Source: Flavobacterium sp. KMS (GTDB lineage Bacteria > Bacteroidota > Bacteroidia > Flavobacteriales > Flavobacteriaceae). From it: 64,000 nt of DNA. The stretch is from the NCBI RefSeq assembly GCF_000813005.1, contig NZ_JSYP01000013.1, forward strand, positions 51,219 through 115,218, read 5' to 3'. Of the stretch, positions 7,577 through 17,372 are shown in pieces. A program made the translations under genes and the position numbers. Numbering within the stretch: the first letter of the stretch is position 1; each line of letters begins with the position of its first letter. A model generated the notes under the pieces. That model did no database searches. It was not told where the DNA came from and was given only the letters and a program-made list of their open reading frames with translations.

Positions 7577-10500
7577 ATGCGTATGAAACAAATTTTAGCA
7601 GTGTTAGGAATGGTATTGTTGACAAGCTTAGGGGCTGTGGCACAAAATCGATCAATAACAGGCATAGTAGCAGATGCAGATAACAAGGGAATTGTTTCTG
7701 CAACAATAAAGGTAAAAGGAAAATCCATTAGTGCTATAACGGATACCGATGGACGTTTTTCAATGACAGTTCCGGAAGGAAGAATTAGTATAACAGTATC
7801 ATCTATTGGTTATGTTACACGATATATAGAAGTAGGAGAAAAAGAAAATACTATTAATATATTATTACTATCTAGCGTAGAAGAATTAAAAGATGTTGTG
7901 ATTACTTCATTTGGAGTAAAAAAACAAAAGAAAAGTTTAGGATATGCAGTTGGAGAACTCAAAGGAGATGATTTGACAAAAACCAAAGAAATCAACTTAG
8001 GAAATGCACTTCAGGGTAAAATAGCAGGGGTGAATGTTTCTGCACCAGCTTCTGGACCATCAGGTTCAAGTCGTGTAGTAATTCGTGGAGCAACTTCGGC
8101 TTCAGGACTTAACCAACCTTTGTATGTAGTAGATGGTATTCCTATTGATAATAGCCAGCAAGGAAATGCAAATATGTGGGGTGGAGCAGACAAAGGTGAT
8201 GGTATGTCATCATTTAACCCAGATGATATTGCATCTATGTCAGTATTAAAAGGTAGTGCGGCATCTGCACTTTATGGATATAGAGGTTCAAATGGAGTAA
8301 TCTTAATTACAACTAAAAAAGGAAAAGCAGGAAAAGGAATTGGAGTAGATTTTAGCACAAACGCTACATTTAATACACCAGTAAGTTTATTAAAATGGCA
8401 AGACCAATACGGAGCGGGGGCACCAGTAAATGGAGTTGCTACAAGATTTAATAACTTGCAAGAACTTAGAGATTCTTACTATTTTGCTTGGGGAGATAAA
8501 TATGACGGAACACCTTCACTTTCTCTTGATGGGCAAACTAGACCATACCAAGCCTACGGAAAAGATAATGTGAAAAACTTTTACAGAACAGGATTTTCTT
8601 TCAGTAATACTTTAGCAGTATCTGGAGGTAACGAGAATACAAATTTTAGATTGTCATTTGGAAATACAAAAGATGAGTCAATCTTACCAGGAACAGATTT
8701 TGGAAGAAGCAACGTTGCTTTGAGTTTAAACTCTACAGTAAATGAAAAAGTAAGTATTGAAACTAATGCACAATATATTTCTGAGAAAAGTCATAACAGA
8801 CCTTATTTGAATGATTCACCAAGAAATGCATCTTTTCCTACTACATTTTTAACTCCAGGATCAGATATTAGATGGTTAAGTAACGGATATGATGAAAACG
8901 GAGGAGAAGCTGACTATTTTGGAGCAAATACGTACCAAACTAACCCATATTTTGCAACACAAGAAACATTAAACGATGACCTTAGAAAACGTTTTATTGG
9001 TTCTGCGAAAGTAAACTATAACATCACAAACAAAATTTACGCTAAAGCAGTAATTGGAATTGATGATATTAATTACGAATATACTGAAATAGAACCTACA
9101 GGAATTAATTATAACCCAGGAGGATCTTATGAAAACAGGATTGAAAACCGTTCAGAAGTTAACGCATCGGGTTATTTAGGATATAAAGGCGATATCGGTA
9201 AAGACTTTTCATTAGATGCTTTTATTGGAGCAAACCGTCAGCATAACAGATTTAGTGGTATTAAAATGAAAGGGAACAACTTTATCGTTCCGTTTAAATA
9301 CTTTTATGGAAATACGATGCCAGACAAAACGGAGAAATTATATGGTGAAACCGAAGTAAACTCTCTTTTTTATTCTGCCGATATAGGATATAAAAATTTC
9401 TTATATCTAAATGTTACAGGACGTGAAGATTGGTTCTCTACTTTAGACCCTGCTAATAACAGTACATTTTACCCATCTGTAAGTACAAGTTTTGTTTACT
9501 CAGAAGTTATCGATTTTCCAGAGTGGATGTCATACGGTAAATTTAGAGCAGGTTGGGGTAACGTAGGAGGTGGATTGCAAGAAGCGTATGCTTTATCATT
9601 GAATTATACTGCACCAGACGGACAAACAGATGCATTAGGACAGCCAATTTTGGGTATTAAAGGAGAAACAGTTCCTAATAAATTCCTAAAACCTTATAAT
9701 GTAAGTACAATTGAGTTTGGTTTCGAAAACACATTCTTCAATAATAGACTTAGTACAGATTTAACTTTCTACTACAAGAAAACAACGAATGATATTACTG
9801 ATGCAGACATTTCTCAAAGTTCGGGTTACAGAACAACCAAGATTAATGTGGGAGAGATTTTAAATAAAGGGGTTGAGTTTGCAGTAAATCTAAAAGCGAT
9901 AAAAACAGAAAATTTTAGTTGGAATGTAGGTTATAATTTTGCTTACAATAATAGTGAAGTATTGAGTTTATCAGACAAAATTAATACCAAAACATTAGAA
10001 GGAAATAGAGATTCCAGAGCTTCGGTAGTTTTAGAAAAAGGACAGCCTTTTGGAGTAATTAAAGCATATGATTATTTAAGAACCGAAAAAGGAAACATTG
10101 CATTAGATTCTAATGGTAAATTCATGAGAGGAGATTTAATCATTGCAGGACAAGGAGTAGCTCCAACGTCTATGGGATTATCTAATGATTTTACTTATAA
10201 AAACTTAACACTTTCGGTTTTTGTAGACGCTAAATTTGGAGGAGAAATCTATTCGGCCACAAACCAGTTAGGAACACGTTATGGATTGACGGATAAGACT
10301 GTTGAAGGACGTGAAACTGGATTTGACGTAGAGGGAGTTGGACCTATTGGAAATAGCGTAAGCGCACACGTTTCGGCATACGATTATTGGAGAAGTTATA
10401 GCGATATAACATCTAATTTTGTTTATGATGCTGATTTTGTTAAGCTAAGAGCAGTTTCTTTTAGCTACAATTTCCCAAAAGCATATCTAGCGCATTCACC

Positions 10501-10672
10501 ATTTCAATCTATTAGTTTAGCATTTTCTGCTCATAATTTATGGACAATTTATAGCGCAACACCAAACATTGACCCAGAGTCAAATTATTCTAATAGCAAT
10601 GCGCAAGGACTTGAAAGAGCTTCTATGCCTTTAACTAGAAATTATGGTGTAACACTTAATGTCAAATTCTAA
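7577..10672 (+). CDS. SusC/RagA-family TonB-linked outer-membrane transporter
   Basis: 1031 aa from ATG 7577; ATG 7583 two codons on is equally possible. The signal peptide ends near LGAVAQN. A carboxypeptidase-D-regulatory-like beta domain (about residues 25-105, SITGIVADADNKG) is followed by a DVVITSFG TonB-box-like stretch, the plug domain (LQGKIAGVNV, VIRGATS, YVVDGIPID, SALYGYRGSNGVILITTKKG) and a 22-strand-type barrel ending in Phe (LNVKF). There is no STN domain, so no anti-sigma signalling; this fits control by LacI instead. It imports oligosaccharides across the outer membrane together with the SusD protein encoded directly behind it. The substrate is inferred from the neighbouring mannosidases. 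Confidence 0.95.
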   Translation: MRMKQILAVLGMVLLTSLGAVAQNRSITGIVADADNKGIVSATIKVKGKSISAITDTDGRFSMTVPEGRISITVSSIGYVTRYIEVGEKENTINILLLSSVEELKDVVITSFGVKKQKKSLGYAVGELKGDDLTKTKEINLGNALQGKIAGVNVSAPASGPSGSSRVVIRGATSASGLNQPLYVVDGIPIDNSQQGNANMWGGADKGDGMSSFNPDDIASMSVLKGSAASALYGYRGSNGVILITTKKGKAGKGIGVDFSTNATFNTPVSLLKWQDQYGAGAPVNGVATRFNNLQELRDSYYFAWGDKYDGTPSLSLDGQTRPYQAYGKDNVKNFYRTGFSFSNTLAVSGGNENTNFRLSFGNTKDESILPGTDFGRSNVALSLNSTVNEKVSIETNAQYISEKSHNRPYLNDSPRNASFPTTFLTPGSDIRWLSNGYDENGGEADYFGANTYQTNPYFATQETLNDDLRKRFIGSAKVNYNITNKIYAKAVIGIDDINYEYTEIEPTGINYNPGGSYENRIENRSEVNASGYLGYKGDIGKDFSLDAFIGANRQHNRFSGIKMKGNNFIVPFKYFYGNTMPDKTEKLYGETEVNSLFYSADIGYKNFLYLNVTGREDWFSTLDPANNSTFYPSVSTSFVYSEVIDFPEWMSYGKFRAGWGNVGGGLQEAYALSLNYTAPDGQTDALGQPILGIKGETVPNKFLKPYNVSTIEFGFENTFFNNRLSTDLTFYYKKTTNDITDADISQSSGYRTTKINVGEILNKGVEFAVNLKAIKTENFSWNVGYNFAYNNSEVLSLSDKINTKTLEGNRDSRASVVLEKGQPFGVIKAYDYLRTEKGNIALDSNGKFMRGDLIIAGQGVAPTSMGLSNDFTYKNLTLSVFVDAKFGGEIYSATNQLGTRYGLTDKTVEGRETGFDVEGVGPIGNSVSAHVSAYDYWRSYSDITSNFVYDADFVKLRAVSFSYNFPKAYLAHSPFQSISLAFSAHNLWTIYSATPNIDPESNYSNSNAQGLERASMPLTRNYGVTLNVKF

Positions 10673-10688
10673 TAATAAAAATAGAAAG

Positions 10689-12203
10689 ATGAAAAATAAA
10701 TATATAAAAATATTCTGTATCGCTATTGTTAGTGCAATGACATTCACAGCATGCGATGAAGGATTCGAGGATTTAAACAAGAATCCAAATGCATTAATAG
10801 ATCCAGCACCAAAATCGATGTTCACACTTGCTGAAATATATATCGACGGACAAGATTATTCTAACACAAGAGGAAATAATGGATATGCTGCACAAATAGT
10901 ACAACACTTTTCTTCATTAGGAGGGCCAGGTTCAAAATATTCGTATTCATCAGAATATTCAGGTTCATTGTTTGGAGAATCATACGGTAAAGGATTAAAT
11001 CAAATTCTTCAGTTGATGTCTGTTTTACCAGAAACTGCAGAAAATTCAAATATGATTCAGGCATGTAGAATCATGAAAGTATTCATGTTCCAGAAACTGA
11101 CAGATACGTATGGAGAGGTTCCATATTTTGAAGCAGGACAAGGATTTAACGGAAATATTTTTGCTCCTAAATACGACACACAACAAGTCATTTACAATGA
11201 TTTATTAAAAGAGTTGGATGAAGCAGGAGACGCATTAGATGCTAATAAACCTTTTGTAGGTAATGCCGATTTATTTTACCAAAGTGATGTAGCAAAATGG
11301 AAAAAGTTTGCAAACTCATTAATGTTAAGAGTTGCAATGCGTTTGTCTAAAGTAGATCCTGCAAAATCAAAACAATATGTAGAAAAAGCTTTTGCAAAAG
11401 GAGTTTTTAATTCTAATATTGATAGTGCAGTGTTAAAACATGATGCAGGACCACAAGGAGTTAGAACAAACCCAATAACATCATCTTGGGTTATAAATGA
11501 CTTAAACGGAGGAGAATCAAATATAAAATACAGTAAAACTTTTATAGATTTATTAAAGAATACAAACGATCCACGTTTAAGAGTTTATGCAAAATTAGAA
11601 GCTTCAGGAAATAATAATCCTGCAGATCAGCAAGGACTTGCAAATGATGCAAAAGAGTTTCCGGGTGGAGACAAAAAACTTTTCTCAGATCCTAATACTT
11701 CTACCGTATTGCGTTTAGATGCACCAACTTTAATCATGTCTTATGCCGAAGTAGAATTTTTATTGGCAGAAGCAGCAGCAAAAGGTTGGAATGTATCAGG
11801 AACAGCTCAGCAACATTACGAAGATGGAGTAAAAGGAGCGATGCAAATCCTATCAATTTTTGGAGACAAAGTACCAGCAGTTACCATTGCAGAGTATAAC
11901 GATTATATTACAGCAAATCCATTTAAAGCTACTGGAACAGAAGCAGAGAAAATAGAGCAAATTATTACTCAAAAATGGATTGTTTTACTATTTAATGGTT
12001 TCGAAGCATTCTCAGAATGGAGAAGAACAGGATATCCAGTTTTAGTACCAGTAAATGATCCTTTAGGAGAAACAGACGGTACAATCCCAAGAAGATTAAT
12101 ATACGATCAATCGGAGTTAATTACAAACGGAGCAAACTACAAAGAAGCAATACAACGTCAAGGGTTAGATTTAATGACAACTAGAATTTGGTGGGATAAA
12201 TAA
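10689..12203 (+). CDS. SusD/RagB-like surface lipoprotein (SusD-like_2 type)
   Basis: 504 aa from ATG 10689 (MKNKYIK), 16 bases after the susC stop; the longer frame from 10659 overlaps susC. A lipoprotein signal peptide has its lipid-anchored Cys at residue 22 (TFTAC-DEGFEDLN). The NKNPNA motif near the N-terminus and the WRRTGYP block near the C-terminus are typical of the SusD/RagB nutrient-binding family. It forms the lid of the SusC channel and captures the glycan at the surface. Ends 26 bases before a clear terminator hairpin. Confidence 0.94.
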   Translation: MKNKYIKIFCIAIVSAMTFTACDEGFEDLNKNPNALIDPAPKSMFTLAEIYIDGQDYSNTRGNNGYAAQIVQHFSSLGGPGSKYSYSSEYSGSLFGESYGKGLNQILQLMSVLPETAENSNMIQACRIMKVFMFQKLTDTYGEVPYFEAGQGFNGNIFAPKYDTQQVIYNDLLKELDEAGDALDANKPFVGNADLFYQSDVAKWKKFANSLMLRVAMRLSKVDPAKSKQYVEKAFAKGVFNSNIDSAVLKHDAGPQGVRTNPITSSWVINDLNGGESNIKYSKTFIDLLKNTNDPRLRVYAKLEASGNNNPADQQGLANDAKEFPGGDKKLFSDPNTSTVLRLDAPTLIMSYAEVEFLLAEAAAKGWNVSGTAQQHYEDGVKGAMQILSIFGDKVPAVTIAEYNDYITANPFKATGTEAEKIEQIITQKWIVLLFNGFEAFSEWRRTGYPVLVPVNDPLGETDGTIPRRLIYDQSELITNGANYKEAIQRQGLDLMTTRIWWDK

Positions 12204-12228
12204 ATAATTAATTTGGTTGATTAGTTAG

Positions 12229-12266
12229 AATAAGTCGGGTAGGATATACCCTCCCGGCTTATTTTT
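12229..12266 (+). terminator. Rho-independent terminator after susD
   Basis: AATAAGTCGGG pairs with CCCGGCTTATT (one G-U pair) around a short loop near ATATA, followed by TTTTT. It would end or attenuate the susCD transcript before the glycosidase genes and could let SusCD be made in excess. Confidence 0.75.
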
Positions 12267-12850
12267 AAGTTTCTATTTTGATTTTTATAAAAAAAAACAT
12301 TTGTTATAAAGAGGTTAATATATTGTTTTTTAGTACCTTTTTTTTCGCAATCAGTACAACTGCTTTTTGCTGAAAAAGATGGAATTACTTTCCAAAGATC
12401 TTAAAATAATTAAATGGTTTTTTGAGCAATCTAAAATCTAATACTGATAGTTAGCTTACTATATGGGCACAAATATTATAAATAAATTTTGAACACGAAT
12501 TTCACGAATTTCCACAGATTTTAAGAGTTAACTTAGTTTGTGAAATTTATTTCACAAACTAATTCGTGTCAATTTGTGAAATTCGTGTTTGCTTTTTAAA
12601 ATTATGCTCAGACAGTAAAATAGCTATCGAGACCAAAATTAATATAAGTTTGGCAGCCGTAAAAAAGGAAATAATGTCTAGATATTTTTGTTAGTTACTC
12701 TTATTCTAGGATATAAAACCTAAAAAGAGAAGGAGTTAATTGTGTAAACAATTACCCTTCTCCCACTGCCAACGGTTAAATTACCTTTTGCTATTTGCAA
12801 ACACACACTTAAAAATTAGACATAAATAATAATTTTATTACTCAGTAAAA
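12267..12850. repeat. Gap before GH2: inverted repeat of the CACGAATTTCACGAATTT type, plus hairpin
   Basis: No gene. 12490-12592 holds GAACACGAATTTCACGAATTT answered by AATTTGTGAAATTCGTGTTTGC, with the inner hairpin TTTGTGAAAT/ATTTCACAAA. It is a variant of the dispersed 'xCGGATTT' repeats. A separate hairpin occurs at 12727-12762. A 20-codon ATG frame at 12379 is not credible as a gene. Confidence 0.7.
12727..12762 (+). promoter_or_regulatory. Two-part hairpin in the GH2 leader region
   Basis: GAGAAGG pairs with CCTTCTC and, inside, TAATTGT pairs with ACAATTA around a GTAA loop, with a small internal bulge. No T-run follows, so it is not a standard terminator. It lies about 90 bases before the beta-mannosidase start and may be a leader RNA structure or a regulator site. 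Confidence 0.4.
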
Positions 12851-14839
12851 ATGGAATGTAAAAAAAGCTTTTATTGGTTTGTCGGCATATGTCTTGCAAA
12901 TTTTTCATTTGCATTAAATGCACAAAATATAGATATAAAAAAAGATTGGCAATATCGGGAAGTAAAAACTGAAAAGTGGAATCCGGCAACAGTTCCTGGA
13001 GAGATTCATACCGATTTGTTAAACAACAAATTAATCCCAGATCCATTTTATCGGGACAATGAGAAAAAACTAGAATGGATAGAAAAGAAAGATTGGGAGT
13101 ATAAAACAACTTTTCAGGTTACACCAGCAACGTTTAAGAAAAAATATGCAGAACTAGTTTTTGATGGACTAGATACTTATGCAACTGTTTACCTGAACAA
13201 TCAATTGGTTTTAAAAGCCGATAATATGTTCCGCCAATGGAGAGTTGATGTAAAGAAAATAATCAAATCAGGGAATAATGATTTGGTAATCGTATTTAAA
13301 TCGGCGCAAAATGTAGTCGATTCACTTGCAAAGAAAGATTTACCATTTGTAATTCCAGACAATCCTCGTGCTTATGTGCGTAAAGCGCAATACCATTTTG
13401 GATGGGATTGGGGACCAAAATTCACTACTTGCGGAATATGGAAAACACCACGATTGGAAGCTTATGACGAAAAAACTCCAGAGAAACCATATGTGCTTAA
13501 TCGTAAGATAGAGTTGGTGCAACAACCGGATAGTTTAGGTAAATCATTTTACTTTAAAATCGACGGAAAGCCAGTGTATATGAAAGGAGCAAACTATATT
13601 CCTTCGGATGCATTTCTTTCCAGAGTGACCAAAAAAGAATATGAAAAAGTAGTTGGTATGGCAAAAGATGCCAATATGAATATGTTACGTATTTGGGGAG
13701 GAGGAGTTTATGAAGATGATTATTTTTATGACTTATGCGATAAATACGGAATTAATGTTTGGCAAGACTTTATGTTTGCAGGAACGATGGTACCAGGAGA
13801 TGATGCTTTCTTTGACAATGTAAAAAAAGAAGTGCAATATCAAGTAAAGCGTTTGCGTCATCATCCGAGTATTGTATTGTGGTGCGGAAATAACGAAGCC
13901 GACGAAGCATTTAAAAACTGGGGTTGGCAAAAAAGCATGAATATGTCCAAACAAGATTCGACACGTTTATGGAAAGATTATGTTCGTTTGTTTCAGGATA
14001 GCATCCCAAAATGGGTAAAAGAAGTCGATAATAAAAGACCATACATTAGTTCATCACCATTATTTCATTGGTCTAAAGAAAAAAGTATTACTGAAGGAGA
14101 TAGCCATTATTGGGGAACTTGGTGGGGATTAGAAGATATAGAAGCAGTACAGAAAAAAACTGGTCGTTTTGTGAGTGAATACGGAATGCAGGCGATGCCA
14201 AATTATTCTTCTATTGAAAGATTTACAAAACCAGAAGACCGATATTTATATTCAGATATTCTGCAAGCACACCAAAAGGCAGGAAAAGGATTTATGAAAT
14301 TAGATTCTTATTTGAATAGATATTTTATTGATTCGACCAAAATAAAGAAAATGAATGTCGAGGATTATACGTACCTCACACAGTGTTTACAATATTATTC
14401 GCTTAAAAACATTATCGGAATTCACCGTTCTAAAGCCCCTTACAATATGGGAACATTGGTTTGGCAACTTAACGATTGTTGGCCAGTAGCAAGTTGGAGT
14501 GTAACCGATTATTATGATCGACAACCCAAAGCTGCTTGGTACGCCATGAAAGAAGCTTACAGAGATGATATAACTGCGACAATTGATTTGACACGTCCGA
14601 TAGATTTAAAACTCGAAGACCCAAAAATCACTTGGAAAGTACAAGGAAACAAACTGACTCTAAAAGCATCAAAATTTGCTAAATATGTAAATGTTTCCAT
14701 AAAAGGATACACAGGCAAATGGAGCGATAACTACATCGACTTAAAAGCAGGAGAAGAAAGAACAATTACGTTCGAAGGGAAAATAGCTAAGCCAGAGGTT
14801 AAGGTTTATTCTCTTTATGATGTTCTTAAAAGGTACTAA
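12851..14839 (+). CDS. GH2 beta-mannosidase, compact form lacking inner beta-sandwich domains
   Basis: 662 aa with a signal peptide (ends near FALNAQN). It cleaves terminal beta-1,4-mannose, here probably Man-beta-1,4-GlcNAc of the N-glycan core. The GH2 sugar-binding domain (about 25-200) has FHFGWDWGP-type residues (YHFGWDWGPKF). The catalytic barrel has acid/base E349 in WCGNNEAD and nucleophile E443 in SEYGMQAMP. After PRLEAYDE (residue about 203) the protein passes within a dozen residues to RKIELVQQPDSLGKSFYF, where family members carry a whole immunoglobulin-like domain. Near 570-590 it again jumps from KAAWYAMKEAYRDD to the final Ig domain. Typical family length is about 820-865. The frame is intact and the catalytic parts are whole, so it may still be active. 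Confidence 0.88.
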   Translation: MECKKSFYWFVGICLANFSFALNAQNIDIKKDWQYREVKTEKWNPATVPGEIHTDLLNNKLIPDPFYRDNEKKLEWIEKKDWEYKTTFQVTPATFKKKYAELVFDGLDTYATVYLNNQLVLKADNMFRQWRVDVKKIIKSGNNDLVIVFKSAQNVVDSLAKKDLPFVIPDNPRAYVRKAQYHFGWDWGPKFTTCGIWKTPRLEAYDEKTPEKPYVLNRKIELVQQPDSLGKSFYFKIDGKPVYMKGANYIPSDAFLSRVTKKEYEKVVGMAKDANMNMLRIWGGGVYEDDYFYDLCDKYGINVWQDFMFAGTMVPGDDAFFDNVKKEVQYQVKRLRHHPSIVLWCGNNEADEAFKNWGWQKSMNMSKQDSTRLWKDYVRLFQDSIPKWVKEVDNKRPYISSSPLFHWSKEKSITEGDSHYWGTWWGLEDIEAVQKKTGRFVSEYGMQAMPNYSSIERFTKPEDRYLYSDILQAHQKAGKGFMKLDSYLNRYFIDSTKIKKMNVEDYTYLTQCLQYYSLKNIIGIHRSKAPYNMGTLVWQLNDCWPVASWSVTDYYDRQPKAAWYAMKEAYRDDITATIDLTRPIDLKLEDPKITWKVQGNKLTLKASKFAKYVNVSIKGYTGKWSDNYIDLKAGEERTITFEGKIAKPEVKVYSLYDVLKRY

Positions 14840-15095
14840 GGTTCTGAGGTTCTGAGGTGCAAAGGTTTCTTTTATTGTGAATAAAAAGAGGTTCATAGGT
14901 TTTCTGTAGAGACGCACCGCAGTGCGTCTAAAGGTTCAAAGGGGAAACTTTGCGAGCTTTGCGTATCCCGACGCTTCGGGATTGCGAACTTTGCGGTTAA
15001 ATTTTTATGTTCAAAGATTAAAAAAATATCCGCGTAAATCTGTTTAATCCGTGTCATCCGCGTGCCATTACACAAGTCAAATAAAAAAATAAAAT
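14840..15095. repeat. Composite gap: four repeat families in about 230 bases
   Basis: In order: AAGGTTCTGAGG words (14836-14900), the hairpin AGACGCACCGCAGTGCGTCT (14910-14929), a CTTTGCGAGCTTTGCGTATCC...GATTGCGAACTTTGCGG block (14947-14997, with ATCCCGA/TCGGGAT inner hairpin), then ATCCGCGTAAATCTGTTTAA (15030 onward) of the ACGCGGAT family up to 15066. Each family also occurs alone elsewhere in the window. Confidence 0.8.
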
Positions 15096-17372
15096 ATGTT
15101 TAAAATATATAACAAAATAGCTTTTAGTGGTATTATCGCTTTAAATCTATTTTTTGCTAATCCTGTAATTTCACAGGAAAAGAAAGCAAAACAAACTAGT
15201 ATAGATTACACCCAATATGTAAATCCATTGATAGGATCAGCGGGGCACGGACACGTATTTGTTGGTGCCAATGTTCCTTTTGGAGCAGTGCAATTAGGAC
15301 CCGTAAATGTTTTTGAGGGTTGGGATTGGTGTAGCGGATACAACTACGCAAGTAATACCATATTAGGATTCACGCACACACATTTAAGCGGAACAGGAAT
15401 TGGAGATTTAAACGATATTCTGTTGTTGCCAGTATCAGGAAAAGTTCCACTTACCAAAGGAACAAAAGAAGATATGGCAACAGGTTATGGCTCATATTTC
15501 TCTCATAAAAACGAAGTAACCAAAGCAGGGTATTACAGCGTTATTCTTGATAAATACAAAATTAAAGCAGAGCTAACAGCAAGTGAAAGAGTAGGATTTC
15601 ATAAATACACATTTAATACTGCTACAGATAATCACGTTTTATTAGATCTAGCCGATGGTGTGGGTTGGGACAAACCAGTAAAAACGTTCATCAAAAAAAT
15701 AAACGAAACAACACTTGTAGGATATAGATATTCTGCGGGTTGGGCTGCAGATCAGCGCATTTTCTTTACGATGGAATTCTCTGAGCCAATTACAAGTATG
15801 GCATTGTATGATAATACTACCGCTGTTGCAGGAAGCGAAGGCGAAGCAGTACGTATGAAAGCAGTTTTGGATTTTAAAGCTTTAAAAAACAAACAAGTTT
15901 TAGTAAAAGTTGGGATTTCTCCGGTAAGTTATGAGAACGCTTCCGCGAATATCAAAGCGGAGATTCCGGGTTGGGATTTTAATGCTGTAGCAAAAGAAGC
16001 GACTTCAAAATGGAATAAAGAGCTAAATAAAATTCAGATAAAAGCAGACGATAAAACAACAAAAGTTTTTTACACAGCTTTATATCATACTATGTTTGCA
16101 CCATCAATTTTTAATGATGTAAACGGAGATTACAGAGGAACAGATAAAAAAGTATACGAAAAAGCAGGTTTTACCAATTATACGACTTTTTCACTTTGGG
16201 ATACCTACCGTGGTTTACATCCATTATATACCATTACGCAGCCAGATAAAATCAATGATATTGTTAAATCATTTTTAGCAATCTACGAGCAACAAGGGCG
16301 ATTACCAGTTTGGCATTTAATGGGGAATGAAACCAATACAATGAATGGGAATCATTCGATTGCAGTTATTGTAGATGCTTACATGAAAGGGTATAGAGAT
16401 TACGATACCACATTAGCGTATGAAGCCATCAAAAAAACTGCGATGCAAACTCGTGACGGAATGGATTATGTTCAAAAACTAGAATATATTCCAGCCGATA
16501 AAATATTAGAATCAGTTGGTAATGCTCTAGAATATGCTATTGATGATTATTGTGTAGCATTAATGGCAAAATCATTAGGCAAAACCGATGACTATAATTA
16601 TTTCTCAAAAAGAGCCAATTTGTACAAATTGTATTTCGATAAAGAAACTACATTTATGAGAGGAAAATTAACCGATGGAAATTGGAGAACGCCATTCAAC
16701 CCACTTTCATCAGCACATCGTAAAGACGATTATGTAGAGGGAAATGCTTGGCAATACACATGGTTAGTTCCACAAGACCCTTACGGTTTAATCGAATTAT
16801 TTGGAAGCGAAGATAAATTTTTAGCCAAATTAGATTCACTTTTCCTGATAACAGATAAAGTAGAAGGCGAAGAAATTTCACCAGATATCAGCGGATTAAT
16901 TGGTCAATATGCGCAAGGAAACGAGCCAAATCACCATATTCCGTATTTGTATGCATACGCAGGACAACCTTGGAAAACAGCCAAATTAATCCGTGAAATC
17001 GATGATAAATTCTACTCGACAAAACCAGATGGATTATGCGGGAATGAGGATTTAGGACAAATGTCGGCTTGGTATGTATTCTCATCAATGGGATTCTATT
17101 CCGTTAATCCAGCAAATGGAATTTACGTTTTAGGAAGTCCATTAGTAAACACAGCGACAATCCATCACAAAGAAGGAATTTCATTTACATTAAAAGCAAT
17201 AGATAATAGTAAAACCAATATCTATATCAAAAAAGCCGAGTACAACGGAAAACCATACACAAAATCATACATCACACACGATATGATTGTAAAAGGAGGA
17301 GAATTAAAATTGTATATGGGAAGTAAACCTTCAACGACTTTTGGAGTAAAGAAAGAAGATAGACCACTTTAG
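15096..17372 (+). CDS. GH92 alpha-mannosidase (catalytic Glu present)
   Basis: 758 aa. The signal peptide ends near NPVISQ. GH92 enzymes are calcium-dependent inverting exo-alpha-mannosidases, mostly alpha-1,2 or alpha-1,3. Seen here: the N-terminal YVNPLIGSAGHGH opening, FTHTHLSGTG, the HLMGNETNTMNGNHS block, GNEPNHHIPYLYAYAGQPWKT with presumed catalytic acid E610, and GNEDLGQMSAWYVFSSMGFY supplying the base region. It acts in the periplasm on imported high-mannose chains. The next gene is a second, divergent GH92. Linkage preference cannot be fixed from the sequence alone. Confidence 0.93.
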   Translation: MFKIYNKIAFSGIIALNLFFANPVISQEKKAKQTSIDYTQYVNPLIGSAGHGHVFVGANVPFGAVQLGPVNVFEGWDWCSGYNYASNTILGFTHTHLSGTGIGDLNDILLLPVSGKVPLTKGTKEDMATGYGSYFSHKNEVTKAGYYSVILDKYKIKAELTASERVGFHKYTFNTATDNHVLLDLADGVGWDKPVKTFIKKINETTLVGYRYSAGWAADQRIFFTMEFSEPITSMALYDNTTAVAGSEGEAVRMKAVLDFKALKNKQVLVKVGISPVSYENASANIKAEIPGWDFNAVAKEATSKWNKELNKIQIKADDKTTKVFYTALYHTMFAPSIFNDVNGDYRGTDKKVYEKAGFTNYTTFSLWDTYRGLHPLYTITQPDKINDIVKSFLAIYEQQGRLPVWHLMGNETNTMNGNHSIAVIVDAYMKGYRDYDTTLAYEAIKKTAMQTRDGMDYVQKLEYIPADKILESVGNALEYAIDDYCVALMAKSLGKTDDYNYFSKRANLYKLYFDKETTFMRGKLTDGNWRTPFNPLSSAHRKDDYVEGNAWQYTWLVPQDPYGLIELFGSEDKFLAKLDSLFLITDKVEGEEISPDISGLIGQYAQGNEPNHHIPYLYAYAGQPWKTAKLIREIDDKFYSTKPDGLCGNEDLGQMSAWYVFSSMGFYSVNPANGIYVLGSPLVNTATIHHKEGISFTLKAIDNSKTNIYIKKAEYNGKPYTKSYITHDMIVKGGELKLYMGSKPSTTFGVKKEDRPL

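Noticed and set aside
12379..12441. 20-codon ATG frame
   Set aside because: Too short, no upstream signal, in a repeat-bearing gap.
12851..14839. Beta-mannosidase as a pseudogene
   Set aside because: The frame is open over the whole length, both losses fall at domain borders in frame, and both catalytic Glu are present.
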